Positions 1 to 14,184 are shown, numbered from the stretch's first letter. The stretch: DNA of 64,000 bases from Anaeromyces robustus (GCA_002104895.1 MCFG01000270.1:1-64000); one strand, 5' to 3'. The notes: generated by a model not told the origin, from the sequence alone. Program-made: numbers and translations.

Positions 1-287
1 TATACCTTTTTTATAATCCTTTTCTTTAAAGAATTCATTTCCTTTTAAACGATTTTCCTATATAAAAAAATTTTTATATCATAATAGGTTTTTATTCAAT
101 TAATATTACTATTATCTTTATATTATTTAATATTTTCAATTAAAAAAAAAAGAAAAAGAAAGAAAAAAGAAAATATTTACAATATTAATTTTATTTTAGA
201 TATTATTTATAATATATACTATTCTTTATGTTTAATTATAAATAATATATATTTATATATATCTTCTTAAAAGATATAAAAATAAAC

Positions 288-336
<49 letters not shown>

Positions 337-464
337 AACAAATAAAATAAAAAAAATATTTTTATTTAATTTTTTGTTATATTTAATTATTATTTATTAT
401 TCGAGCATACTTGACCAATTTCTAATTTCTTTCTTTTTTCTTCAATACTTTCTTGATTAACCAT
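1..464 (-). CDS. TPR-repeat protein, N-terminal part, cut by window edge
   Basis: Minus-strand gene starting with ATG at 464-462. Exon 1 is 411-464; the intron (donor GTATGC at 410, acceptor TAG at 60-58) is phase 0; exon 2 runs from 57 off the left edge. The visible protein is about 37 residues: a charged leader, then ENRLKGNEFFKEKDYKKG, which matches the first helix pair of a tetratricopeptide repeat as found at the start of TPR co-chaperones (TTC4, TTC12, SPAG1, RPAP3, SGT types). These proteins usually bind Hsp70/Hsp90 tails. The fragment is too short to say which family it is or to show the carboxylate-clamp residues. The reading rests on one clean splice and the TPR signature; the rest of the gene lies outside the window. 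Confidence 0.7.
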
Positions 465-1546
465 TGTTTTCTTCTATTTATCTCTTTTTTTTTATATGTT
501 GTTTTTATTATTATGTTTTGTTTTGTTTTATTTTATTTTTCAATTATTTATTATATGATTAACTTTAAAAAATACTTTTTTTTAGATTATTATTATTATT
601 ATTATTATTTTATTTTATTTTATTATTGGAATTATTTTTTTGAAAAGTATTTTTAATATAAAAAAAAAAAAAAAGAAAAGAAAAGAAAGAAAATTTTTGA
701 AAAATAAAATTATATATATAAGTTCAGTAAAAAATTAATTATATTTTGTAACACAATTCTTAAAATGGTATTTGGATAATTTATATTTTATTCAAAATCT
801 ATTTATTTTTTTTTTATTTTTTTTTTTTTTAATTTATATTATTTATTATTTATTATTATTATTATTATTTATTATTTATTATTTATTATTATTTATTATC
901 ATTAATTGATTTTAACTTGATTTTTACTAATTTTGTTAAGTTTTTTTTTTTTTTTTTATTATATATATCTATTAATCTCAGCATTATTGTAATTGATTAA
1001 TCAATATAGTTATTTCTAAAAAGCTAATAATTCTATCCATAAATATTATGATACAAAACTTTTTTGAGAATTCTTTTATTTTTTAATTATCATATTTCCT
1101 TTTTTACTTTTTTTTCTTTTTTTATTTTTATTAATTAATTGTTAATAAAAATAATATAAAAAATGAGTTATTAATCCCAATGATATATTCATTTGTTTAA
1201 AAATAATATAAATAGATAAATAAAAATAAAATAAAAATTGTACCACCTTAATTATTACTGTAATTAATCTCTCCATTTTTCTTAATTATTAATTAAAATA
1301 TTTACTATTTTGAGACAAATGAAAAAATAATAAGAATAAGAATAAGAATAAAATAATAAAATAATAAAATAATAATAAAATAAAATTAAAATAAAATAAA
1401 ATAAAAATTAAAAGATAAAAAAAAAATAATAAAATAAAATAAAATAAAATAAAAAACTAGTAATGATAATGATAATGCTAATGATATTAATGATATTAAT
1501 GATAATTATAATAATTATAATAATAATAATAATATATAACAAAATG

Positions 1547-1577
<31 letters not shown>

Positions 1578-1894
1578 TAAATAAAAATAAGGAAAAAAAT
1601 TCAACAATAATGAACAAAATATACATTAGGTTTTTTTTTTTTTTTTTTTTTTTTAATTTATTTTAAATTTTATTTGCTTATTAATTATTAATTATCCTTT
1701 TTAGTTTTCATTGGATTTTTAATAATTTTTTGTTTCTTTTACAATTTTTTTCTTGTTTATTTTGAAATTATTCTTTTAAGTTTTTCATTATTTAAATTTA
1801 TCTTTTTTTTTAAAAAAAAAGATATATGATATTATATATAATTACTATATATATAATACTATTTTAATATGGTTAATCTTGTACCCTTAACTAC
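465..1894. other. intergenic, AT-rich, no gene seen
   Basis: This gap holds the 5' side of the TPR gene and the 3' side of the PF04008 gene. It consists of poly-A and poly-T runs, short TTA/ATT arrays (about 840-900), AATAA-type arrays (about 1330-1450) and an AT dinucleotide tract near 1546-1574. I see no coding segment or structured RNA. Confidence 0.6.
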
Positions 1895-2007
1895 TTAACG
1901 CTTGTAACCGATAGTTTGAAGGAATTTCTTACGATCTTCTTGATCCTTTTCAGTTTCAACACCAAGAGGAGTAGCACCTATTTTAAATATATAATATAAT
2001 TAATAAA

Positions 2008-2038
<31 letters not shown>

Positions 2039-2900
2039 ACATCAAAAATTTATATAATTATTATTGATTATTATGATGGCTATTTATTCTTTTATATATA
2101 CAATTATTTTTGTTTATATATAAATTATATTCTTAAAATAATTCTTAATAATATCTATTTACCATCGATGACACCCATGATACCACGGTTACCGCTATCG
2201 TTGACAGCAACAACAACATCAAGTGGATTGGCAGTAGCACAGTAAATCTATTAATGATAATTATTAAATAAAAAATAATAATTAAATAAAATTTAGTTTT
2301 ATTTTTTATTTATTTAATTATTTATTTATTTATTTTTGTTTGCATTTACTTTTACTTTTAATTATATTTAAATAAATTAAATAAATTAAATTAAATTTAT
2401 CATTTATAATCTATATTCTCAACTCACTCTGCAAACTTCTGAACAATTCTTAACAGCATTTAAAACATTAATTGGGAAAGCATCCTTCATAAAAATAATG
2501 AAAGAATGACCACAACCAATATTCTTAGCATTCTTGACAGCTAAATCAATTAATTCTTGATCATTACCATCAAATCTAATAAGTCTAACACTGTAATATA
2601 AAAATTTTAATAATAAATAATAAAATAATAGTAATATTGTTAATATTATTATAAAATAAATATCTCCAATAAAATATATAAATAAAAAAAATATTAATAT
2701 TTTTAAATTATAAAATAAAAATAGCAATATATTAACATTTAAAATATTATTTATTAAAATTACTCAAAAAAAAATTATTTACTATATATAATAATAATAA
2801 TAGTAAATTTAAAATATATAAAAATATTGATTGCTTTATATCTTTAGAAAATTATAAAAAAATTATAAAAAATAATAAAAATAAAAATAAAAATAATAAT

Positions 2901-2935
<35 letters not shown>

Positions 2936-3119
2936 CATTCAGACATAAATTAAAATCTTACCCGGAAGCTTCACAGAAAGCTAAACCGAACTTAATAGAC
3001 ATTGAAGATTGAATCAAAATTTCATATAAATCTTCAACAGTCTTAATGAAGTGGGATTGACCGAGAATTAAATTAAGTTCTCCTGGATTTTCAACAGTAA
3101 CGGTTTCAATTTTAACCAT
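1895..3119 (-). CDS. PF04008 'adenosine-specific kinase'-like protein, prokaryotic family, with introns
   Basis: Four exons: 2962-3119, 2428-2590, 2163-2247 and 1895-1977, with intron phases 2, 0 and 1. They close to one frame of 162 residues. The product starts [20 protein letters not shown] and contains [63 protein letters not shown] and [18 protein letters not shown]. This is end-to-end the PF04008 family, including its usual length of about 160. The family is known mainly from archaea and some bacteria. Its 'adenosine-specific kinase' label comes from structural work on an archaeal protein, and its in vivo reaction is not firmly established. No targeting peptide is visible, so a cytosolic location is likely. 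The exons are clearly richer in G+C than the introns. A prokaryotic gene that later gained introns is the simplest reading. Confidence 0.88.
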
Positions 3120-4293
3120 TTTTGATTAATATTTACTTTATAATTTTTTAAAGTATAAAAGAAAATAATAAAAGAAAAAAATTTTTTTAATTAATTTATA
3201 TTAAAAAATTATTGTGTATCATCTATATTATTAAAAAATCTAATTAATTAATGTCAACATATAATCAAATACATTATTTATATGTATACAATTCTTTTAA
3301 AAAATACATTAATAGTTTATTATATATATTTATATTATTTATAATTAAAAAAAATTTTTTCTTTTAAAAAATTAATAATAGTATATATATGACATTTTTA
3401 TTATAAAAAATTTATTATTAACAATTTATTATATACGTTTTTTATTATTATTATTATTATAATTATAATTTAAAATTATAAAAAAAAAGTCTGCTAAACT
3501 GGTTGATTAAAGATATGTTAATTTTTCTAATTGAATAAAAATATAAAGAAAAAAATTATATATATAAATATACTTATACTATATATATGGACATGAACTA
3601 AGTTTTCTATTAAATAAATATAATTATATAAAATAAAAATTATAATAATAATAATAATAATAATAATAATTGAATTGTCAATTATCTATTACAAAATTCA
3701 AAAATTATTTCATAGAATTAATTTCCTTTTTTATTTTTTTTAAAAAAATTTTTTTTAAAGTATCAATAATTCTTGAGAAACAAGAATAAAATAACTTTTA
3801 TTATTTATTAGCTTCAGCCAAATTAATTATAATATCTTTATTATAAAAAAAGTTTTTAAAAAAATTTTTTTTATCTTTTATAATATTTATAATTTAATAA
3901 ATAAATATAAAATATATATAAAATATTTTAAACTTTAACTTTTAAGATTTAATAAAAAAAAATATTTCATTTTTATTTTTTATTTTTTTTTTTAACCATA
4001 AAAGTATCCATCATTATTATAAAAACATATATATACAATAATTATGTTAATCATTATATATATAACTATATAGTCAATATAAATATTCTCAAAAATCATT
4101 TTTTATAATTACTATCAAAAAAGTTTTTTTTTTTTTTAACAATAGCAAGATATATATATCATTTATTTAATTATATTGTTAATTTATTATTATTAGTATT
4201 ATAACATCATTTTCTTTAATTCAATAAAAAAAATTTAAAAATATTATTATACCAAAATATTTTAAAAAAATTTCTAATAAAAATATAATCAAT
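3120..4293. promoter_or_regulatory. shared upstream region of two divergent genes
   Basis: This 1.2 kb gap separates the start of the PF04008 gene (minus) from the start of the TTLL2-like gene (plus), so it must hold both promoters. It is almost pure A/T with homopolymer tracts and a small AAT array near 3642-3671. The only GC-richer patch is around 3490-3505. No defined element can be named. Confidence 0.45.
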
Positions 4294-7200
4294 ATGAATA
4301 GAATTCATTTGCCAAATATAAGTACAAATAATAATAATAAAATCAATAGAATGATTGATTCATATCCTTCAAATGTCGAAGAATATAAGGAATATAAAAA
4401 ACATAATAATAAAGATAAACCAAAATTTTATTATAAAATATCAGAGAAAGGTCCAACTCTTTTAAAAAATATTTTACAAGAAAGAGGTTGGTTCCCCCCC
4501 CCATTAATATATATATGTGATAAAAAATGAATAAAATAATTATAAATATTAACATAATTATTAATATATAATAATAATTATAATAATAATAAGGATGGGA
4601 AGAATATATTGAAAATGAGTCACCATGGTGGAATTTATGGTGGCAAGGGAAAAGATATAGAAAAATAGATTACGAAAATTGTAAAGATTATCAACGTCTT
4701 AATCATATTTCATTACCAAGAAATACATGGATAACCAAAAAAGTATATTTTCATAGAATATATATATAATATATCATATATTAATCACTCTTAATTAATG
4801 TATTATTATAATAAGAATGATTTCATTTATATACACTAATAAGAATTAATTTTAATTTCTTATATTAATTATTATTCATCTCAAAAAAAAAAAGGATGCA
4901 CTTTTTCGATTACTAAGAACATTGAAAGGAAGTTATGGATCATGTTATAATTTTTTTCCTAAAACATTTATATTACCCACTGAATATCTATTATTTATAA
5001 AATACTATTCAGAAGAATCTGAAAAAAACATAAATGTATTTTTTTTGTTTTTTACATTTCATTTAAAAAGCATTAATATATAATATAACATAACATAGCA
5101 TAATATATAAAACAAATATATATAATTTCATATTAATTTTTAAATTTTTATATATCATATAAATATAATATAATAAAGAGTATATGGATATGTAAACCAA
5201 CAGATTTATCTCGTGGAAGAGGAATTTTTATTATAAAATCTTTAAATGAATTAACTTATAATAGTAGGTAATATATATATGTATTAATATCTCATGGAAA
5301 ATTAAAAAAAAAAAATTATAATATATTAATACTAATATTATTATATATTATTATATATATTTAAAATTTATAAATTTAAAAAACTACATAAAAGAATTGT
5401 TCTTCAAAGATATATAAAAGATCCATTATTAATATCAGGATATAAATTTGATCTACGATGGTATAGTCATATAAATAATAATAAGATATTATTATTAATA
5501 TGAATAATATATATAACAAAATTTTTTTGTTTGTTCGTTTGTTTGTTTGCTTTTTATAATAATAGTTATGTAATGGTTAAAGGAACCTATCCATTAAATA
5601 TTTATTTGTATGAAGAAGGATTAGCAAGATTTGCAACTGTAAATAATTTAAGAAAAAATATAAAAATTATTAACAATATTAATATTGTTTTTCATTAGAA
5701 AAAGCAATAAAATAATATATTACTTAAAAATAATATTTCATAAAATATCTATCATTTTATATATATATATATATTACTTTATTACACATATATTTATTCA
5801 TACATATTAATAATACTATATCTATTACCTTATATAATGTATATTTCATCAAGAATAAATATGATACCAATGATATTACAAACGTATTTTCACATTTAAC
5901 AAATACTTCAATAAATAAGCTGAGTCCAGAATTAAATAGTACAAAAGAAAAAGTTGGATCAGGTTGTAAATGGTCATTGAAAAAACTAAGAAATTATTTT
6001 AAAGAAAATGATATTGATTTTGAAATAATATGGAATAAGTAAGAGTTTTTTTTTTTTTCTCTTTTCCATTAATTTTTTATTTCATATTTATTTATTAATT
6101 ATTATTAATGTTTAAATTTCTTTTCATAAACATATAAACAAATAGAATTAAAGCTATAATAATATTGACATTATTACCAGCAATATATGAAACAAAAGAT
6201 GATAATAGTCAATGTTTTGAATTATTTGGTTTTGATATAATTATTGATAATTCATTAAAACCTTGGTTATTGGTAATTCTTGTTTATTTGATTGTTTGTT
6301 TACTTGTTTATATATTTTCTCTTATCAATTATACAACAATAATTACATTAATAGATATATTATAATGATTATATTTTATTTTATTATTATTGTATAATAA
6401 AATTTTAATAGGAAGTTAATTTGAGTCCTGCATTAAATAATGAATGTCACATTGATACCATAGTTAAAACTGTAAAAAACACAAATATTTTAATAATTTT
6501 TTTTCTTTTTTCTTTTATAAAATAAAATTAATTCATATTAATTTATTTATAATATATGTATAATATATAATATGTATGTAACATTATTTAATAATGCCTA
6601 TTATATATATATAATAGGCATTATTAAACGATGTTGTAAATTTGCTTGAAGTTGAAAATACAGATCTACTAAAATTGGCTCAAATAGATGCCACTGAATA
6701 TGTAAATATTAAATATAAAATAAAATTTATATAAAAAAAAAAAAAAAAGACAAAATATATATATATTATAAAAATTGGAATAATATATATGCATAAATGT
6801 TCTAAATAATTTATATAAATAATATAATATATTTAAAAATATATAAAATCGAAATTTTAGAATAATCATAATAAATATGGAAATAAATTTATTCCAATAA
6901 ATGAACATTATAATAAAAATTCAAATAAAAAAGGTAAAAAAGAGTTATTTATTATAAAATATCTTTTATATAATATATAATTAAAATACATTAAAAAATA
7001 ATTAATTAATAAAAATGTTTATAATAATAATATCAATATCATCCTCAGATAATAAGAAAAAAATGCATATATCAAATTCAAAAGAAGAAATAGGTAATTT
7101 TAAAAAAATATTCCCATTTAATATTGTTACAAAATCAATGTTCCCTCAAGATCAATTAAGAAACGTAAATACTTTATCTTATCATTTATATTAAATTGTA

Positions 7201-7346
7201 TATCATAAATATATAACAGTATCATATATTAAAATTTTTTATTTTTTTTCTTTTTTCCCTTATATTAGAAATATATACATACAATGATAAAAGAAATAAA
7301 AAAGAAATATCTAAATAATAATCATAAAAATTCACAAAACATATAA
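4294..7346 (+). CDS. TTLL2-like tubulin tyrosine ligase-like glutamylase
   Basis: Thirteen exons: 4294-4486, 4594-4742, 4895-5035, 5179-5267, 5395-5460, 5566-5638, 5854-6038, 6146-6272, 6412-6471, 6618-6701, 6861-6933, 7049-7164, 7269-7346. They join in frame to 477 residues. TTLL family blocks appear in order: ILQERGWEEYIE, QRLNHISLPRNTW, WICKPTDLSRGRGIF (ATP-grasp nucleotide loop), VLQRYIKDPLLISGYKFDLR, NIYLYEEGLARFAT, HLTNTSINK, GCKWSL, CFELFGFDIIIDNSLKPWLL and EVNLSPAL (metal-binding Glu and Asn). Segments such as CFELFGFDIIIDNSLKPWLL and the closing LLNDVVNLL resemble TTLL2 more than TTLL1 or TTLL9. TTLLs add glutamate to tubulin tails; TTLL2 is a poorly studied presumed polyglutamylase. 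A role in the zoospore axoneme is inferred. Intron 1 has an unusual donor (GTTGGT) followed by nine C in a row. Confidence 0.9.
6587..6628. repeat. perfect 42-bp palindrome over a splice acceptor
   Basis: The sequence from 6587 to 6628 equals its own reverse complement, with no mismatch; each arm is 21 bp and contains TAATAATGCCTATTATATA. It spans the end of intron 9 and the first 11 bases of exon 10 of the TTLL2-like gene. The acceptor AG at 6616-6617 lies within the right arm. Confidence 0.9.
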
Positions 7347-8047
7347 AATTCATAATATATATATTTTTCCTTTTCATTAAACATAATACATATATTTATA
7401 ATATTTGATTTTTTTACAATAAATACTAATAATTATAATTATTATCAGTAAAAAGAATAATGAATATAAGATCGTTTACTTTTATATGTAAAATTATATT
7501 ATTTTTTAAAAAAACAATTATTTAAATTATTTAAACTCAAATTCAAAATTCTCAATTCTTTTAATTGTATTTTAATAACATAATAATGTTATTATATATA
7601 TAATATTATCTTAATTAATAATAAAAGTACACTTATATAATTATAAAAAATAATAGAAAAAATATTATTAAATATAAATAACATAAAATATATAACAAAA
7701 CAAAAACAAAACAAAACAAAAATATATGTTTTTTATATATTTTCTGGATTAGGTACATTTTTAAAAATTTGGATATTAAGGGTTATGTTTATTAATATTT
7801 TTATTTTAAAGAAAATTAATTAATTATTAAAATTTATTAGAAATATAAAAATTTAATAATATTTAAAATTTGATGGTTTTTTTTTTAAACAATTAACATA
7901 TTTGTTTATAAATTAAAAATTTTAAAGTAATAAAGTATAAATTTAAAATAAAAAATCAAAAAGTGATATGAAATAAAATAAAAATAAAAATAAAGATAAA
8001 AAAAGATTGTTAAATTTAAAACTTAAAACTTTATAATTTAAAAAAAA
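7347..8047. other. intergenic between two co-directional genes
   Basis: Downstream of the TTLL2-like stop and upstream of the next start. A/T-only tracts, an AACAAAACAAA-type stretch near 7695-7722 and no readable coding segment. Confidence 0.5.
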
Positions 8048-10912
8048 ATGCTGTCAACTAAATATATTAGTAAAAAAAGTGCTGCGATCAATAGAAATAG
8101 AAATTACAGTAATATTAATAATGGTGCTCAACAATATATAAACACTGAAGAAGACCCTTTTATTATTCGTAATCAAATAAAAATACCAATTACATCGAGG
8201 TATAAAGAACCAAACCCAGAAAGATATGGAAATACCATATGTGATAATTATATAGAATTTATACCTAAATCGAAAGTTGAATATAAAAAAATATATCCAT
8301 CTTTTAGTACAAGAGATTCTGTACATAATTTTCGAATTCAAAATGAATCTTCAGAAAATTTATTTAATGAGAATGATAAGAATTCTTTTATAAGAGAATT
8401 ACCAGTTTATCTTTGTTTTAGTAGTGAAAATGATAATAATGAAGATCCATTTCAAAATAGATATAAAATGACTTTTCAAATTGAATTCCAAGTATTATAC
8501 TTTATATTATATATTTATATTAATTTAATATATATATATGATTAAAATATGTTAATTAATTATATATTTGTAATATATTCTCCCACTTTTTTTTTTCTAT
8601 TATTTTTTTAATATAAAACAGAATGAATTAAAAAGTTCATTTTCATGTTTAATTTCTATAAAGTGTCTAGATGCCGATATACTATTTAATTATCAATATC
8701 ATTTAACACCTTATAGTTATAGATCATTTATTAATAAACATATAATTACTGATGACATAAAAAAATTAGCTAAAAATAATTTATATTTATCATTTAAAAA
8801 ATATGTCATTTATCTAAAACAAATGATAGATAATTGTATAAAATTACCAAAGTATGAATTTATATCATACATAAATAATGAACTCATTATTATAAATAAT
8901 ATCTATAATAATAATGAGTGATATTATTAATATTAATTATAATAATATTTTTTTTTTATAAATAATATAGAGAATATAAAGCGAGAGTTATCATTCCAGA
9001 AAATAGTGATAATGAAATTTTAAAATTTATTATATCAAATCATCAAGAACAATTTATTTATTTTGATATTTTATCATTATATTTGTTTCATTCACCATAT
9101 GATAAAATATATAAGGATATAAATTATGAATATATGAGGATTCAAGTATGTTTAAATAGTATATATTGAATATATATTATATATTAAAATTAAAAAAAAA
9201 AATTTTAATCGAGCATTAATAAAATATTATGATATTTTTATTTATTTATATTTATATATTTAATTTTTTTTTTAAATTTAATTAATAAATTTTATGCTAA
9301 TGTAAATTATATGTAGAAATTACATAAAACTATTAAATCTCAATTGGTTAGGTTTGCCAATTCTGTATCGATTCACGCGCCATCTGTATATATAAATGAG
9401 TTAAAGAAGAATAAAATATCAGTTAATAGAGATTATAATATGAAATCGAGAAATTATTGGATGAAAATACTGGATAATTGTTTTAATAATAATGAAAAAG
9501 ATATCAATATAAATCATTCAGAGGATATTATAAAATTGTTTGATAATAATAATAAATTAGAACAGGAAAACTATATTATTAGTGAAAAAAATAAGAAAAA
9601 CCTTAAATATTCATTTAAATGGAATCAATATGATTTAGAAGTTATTCATAAGTCATATACATTAGAAAAAGATTTAATTAATTTAGGTATTTTTTTATTT
9701 AATATTTTTATTAAATAGAATATAAATATATCTTTAACTAACATTATTAAATAATATAATTTTTTTATCAATGTGGAAAAAAAATACAAATGTAAATATA
9801 AATATACAATCATTTTTATCAAAAAAAAAAAAAAAAAAAAAAAAAAATTCTTAGAATTTGAATTCCAATATGAATTATTGGTTAATATATTAATTAAGAA
9901 TAATTTATCAACATGTGCAGTAAAGAAAATTTTGTTTCAATTAAAACGAAAGGTATCATATTAAAATATAATTTAATTTATATTACTATGTAATATTAAT
10001 AAAAATAGAATGATTATATAATAATATTTTGTTTTTAAATAAGGATAACAATTATTACATTACTATTATGGATAACAATAATGTGTTATTTTATTATATA
10101 TCAGAAGAATTAAATGATGAAGTCATATTTAATATGATGAATAATTTACATATTAGATTAATACATAATAAAAAATATATAGATCAAAAAGAGAATAACA
10201 ATAATAATGAAAATTCTTATTCATACTCGATAAAAGTTTCGATAAAATCAATCATCAAAGAATTTTTTGAAAAGTGTAAAAAACAGAATGACAGGTTTTT
10301 ATTATTATTATATATAATTAATAAAAAAAATTTTTTTAATATTACTTTTTGTATTAATTTTATAATTATATAAAGATATCAATGTTATTTATATTTATGT
10401 AATAAAGCTAAAGATTTGGATTTAATAAATGAAGAAAATTTTATGAATAATATTGGAATATTAAATTTAAATAAATCAAATAATAGCAATATTGAAATTG
10501 ATAAAAATGTTAATTATGGTAAATTATTTATTATTAAATCAACATTTAATAAACAACAAATTGTATTTAAGACAAAAATTAGATCTTTTCCCAAAGAAAT
10601 ACTATCAGAATATATTATGAATAAATATTATATATTATCAGTAAGTAATTATAATTTTTCTTCAATATATATATATATATATATTAAAGTTATTAAAAAC
10701 ATATATATTTACATATTATAATTTATTATTATTGGAAATGAATATTAATTTTTTTTTTAATCATAAAGGAAGAAATTAATGCTTCAAAAATAAAAGTTTA
10801 TACTTTAATTGATGCTATTAAAATTTTTAATAATAATATTTTTAAATATGTTGATCTACCAAGTTGGTCTTTAGATTATGCCAAAGGTTTTCAAAAAAAG
10901 AAGCTATTATAA
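8048..10912 (+). CDS. unrecognised 658-residue protein, eight exons
   Basis: Exons 8048-8491, 8622-8851, 8971-9145, 9317-9686, 9855-9952, 10044-10294, 10376-10640 and 10769-10912 join in frame, and every intron has GT..AG. This supports a real gene although I do not recognise the family. The first 110 residues are polar and probably disordered. The middle alternates short hydrophobic strands and helices (QIEFQNELKSSFSCLISIKC, FIYFDILSLYLFHSP, LVRFANSVSIHAPSVYINEL). The later part has YYITIMDNNNVLFYYISEEL and a C-terminal block ending FKYVDLPSWSLDYAKGFQKK. No signal peptide, membrane helix, zinc ligand set or nucleotide motif is visible. It lies 0.7 kb downstream of the TTLL2-like gene on the same strand, which hints at but does not show a flagellar role. 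Exon 7 had two candidate acceptors; only 10375/10376 keeps the frame. Confidence 0.7.
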
Positions 10913-11280
10913 AAATAATATAATTTAATTCAATATATATTTAAAGAAAAAAAAAATTTTTTTTACTTTTTTTATAGAATTATAATAAATAGTAAATACC
11001 TTTGATCTTATGATTTATACTTTATATAAATAGGAAAAAGGAATAAATATAGTTTGAAAAAAGTTTAATATTAAAGTTTTAGACATATTATGAATTATTC
11101 AATTTTGTCTTACACTATTATTATAATTTTGTTAAAATTTATAATTTAATTAATTATAATATGTAAAATATCTATTATATTAATATATTTTATGCAAATC
11201 ATAAAAGCTTATTATATGATTAAAATAAATGAATTCATAATTTTATAATAAATTAAATATTTAAATAAAAAATAAAAAAT

Positions 11281-11330
<50 letters not shown>

Positions 11331-11603
11331 AAGGAAAAATAATTTTAATTAATCTTAACTTTAAATCTATCGTCAATTACTTTTTTATATAAAAATGCAT
11401 ACTAAATATTAGTATTATATATAAATATACTAATATGATAATATGATATTAAATACTTCAAAGACTTCATTATTAATTAATTTATCAAATTTAAAGAATC
11501 TATTATAATTTCATTATTTAATTTATCATTAATATTTAAAATATCACAAAAAAAACAAAAAAAAAACAAAAAAAAAAAAAAAAATAAGTAACAAAAAAAT
11601 AAA
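10913..11603. other. intergenic with a long poly-A tract
   Basis: AT-rich spacer between the orphan gene and the RING gene. It contains a poly-A tract of more than 40 bases near 11284-11328 and another A-rich patch at 11548-11584 just before the RING start. No gene seen. Confidence 0.5.
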
Positions 11604-12915
11604 ATGAATGCAAATTATCATTCAAATAAACTACTCGTATTAGTTTATTTAATTATTATTATATTGTGTTTGCAGTGGGTTAATGGTAATAGAACAATAT
11701 ATACATATAATTCAAATGATAATGACCATAATATATATGATATTACTCCTGTTAGTACTGTGAAAAGTCAAAGAGTTGATTATGAACAAATTCAATATTT
11801 CTATGACTTATGGGTTAATACATACTTCAAAAAAAAAAATAACGAAATAACTTGTGATAATATTATGAAATATTTAACTTCAAAAAAAGATATAATTAAT
11901 ATACCCTATAATAAAAAACATGTTAATAATCAAGATTTTAAAATTAAGAAAACATTTGATGTTTGCCATTATTTTGAAGTATTATTATATTATTTTCTAT
12001 TATTTTAATAAAATAATTTTAATATATTTTATTTTTAATGTTTCGAATATTAAACATTTTTTATAATATAAAAAATATAGAAATATATTAGATCAACGAG
12101 AATATCAGGATTCAATGAAACTTTCATGTATAGTTTATATAATAATTATTTATAATAATAAGTTTTCATTTATATTCAAAAATAAAATAATCATTACTGA
12201 TTTAATAACATAATATATTTTATATATTATTATTAATTTATATATTTATATTTTAATTTATATTTTTTTTATTATAAAAGAGATAAGGATACTTATGATT
12301 CAACTTCCGAATATTTATATTATGTTTGGGTAGCTTTATCAAATCCACAATTAAAAAAATTAATAACTTATGATTTTATGGATGATATTAAATGTCCTAT
12401 TAATGATATTTTTTTAATTTCTTTAATTACATATTCAATACTTTTAACATTTGGATTTTTATATATTATGCTAAAAAGACATTATAATAGAACAATCAAC
12501 CAATTACGATTAAAACATCAACGTTTAAGTGAAAAGCAACTTAATCAAATTGAAGTTAAAACTTTAACTGAAAAAGATATTGAATGTTTAAATATAAATA
12601 ATAATACTAATGGATCTCACGAACTTTGTGGAATATGTCGTGAAATATATATACCAAATGATAAAATTCGAATATTATATTGTAACCATATTTTCCATAA
12701 AAATTGGTGAGAATTTTATAAATGTCTTATTTAATTATATTTTAAATAATTGATTTAAAATTTCTAATTTTTATATTATACATGTTATTATTATTATTAT
12801 ATATAAATTATATAAATTATATTTTATATAATAATGGAGTATTGACAATTGGTTCTTATATTATAATAATTGTTGTCCATATTGTAAATCAGACATTTCA
12901 AAGAAAGTAAGATAA
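11604..12915 (+). CDS. RING-H2 transmembrane E3 ubiquitin ligase
   Basis: Exons 11604-11978, 12081-12127, 12281-12706 and 12840-12915 join in frame to 307 residues. Residues 1-28 form a signal peptide (hydrophobic core LLVLVYLIIIILCLQWV). A Tyr/Asn-rich lumenal part follows, then one membrane helix at about 184-205, a basic stretch, and a C-terminal RING-H2 finger. Zinc ligands are C257, C260, C275, H277, H280, C283, C295 and C298, the C3H2C3 pattern, with the E2-contact residues I259 and W287. The intron before exon 4 splits the codon for C283. The layout (signal peptide, lumenal region, one TM, cytosolic RING) is that of Golgi/endosome-membrane E3 ligases such as the PA-TM-RING group, but no PA domain is evident. 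The last codons contain GTAAGA at 12907, which could instead be a donor (see findings). Confidence 0.85.

Positions 12916-14184
<1,269 letters not shown>

Noticed and set aside
3485-3530. Possible tRNA or small RNA in a GC-richer patch
   Set aside because: No cloverleaf arms or GTTCRANNC T-loop could be found; no convincing tRNA was seen in any gap.
8048-10912. SAS-6-like or SZT2-like assignment of the orphan protein
   Set aside because: A few strand-helix patterns look similar by eye, but no signature motif lines up, so no name is given.
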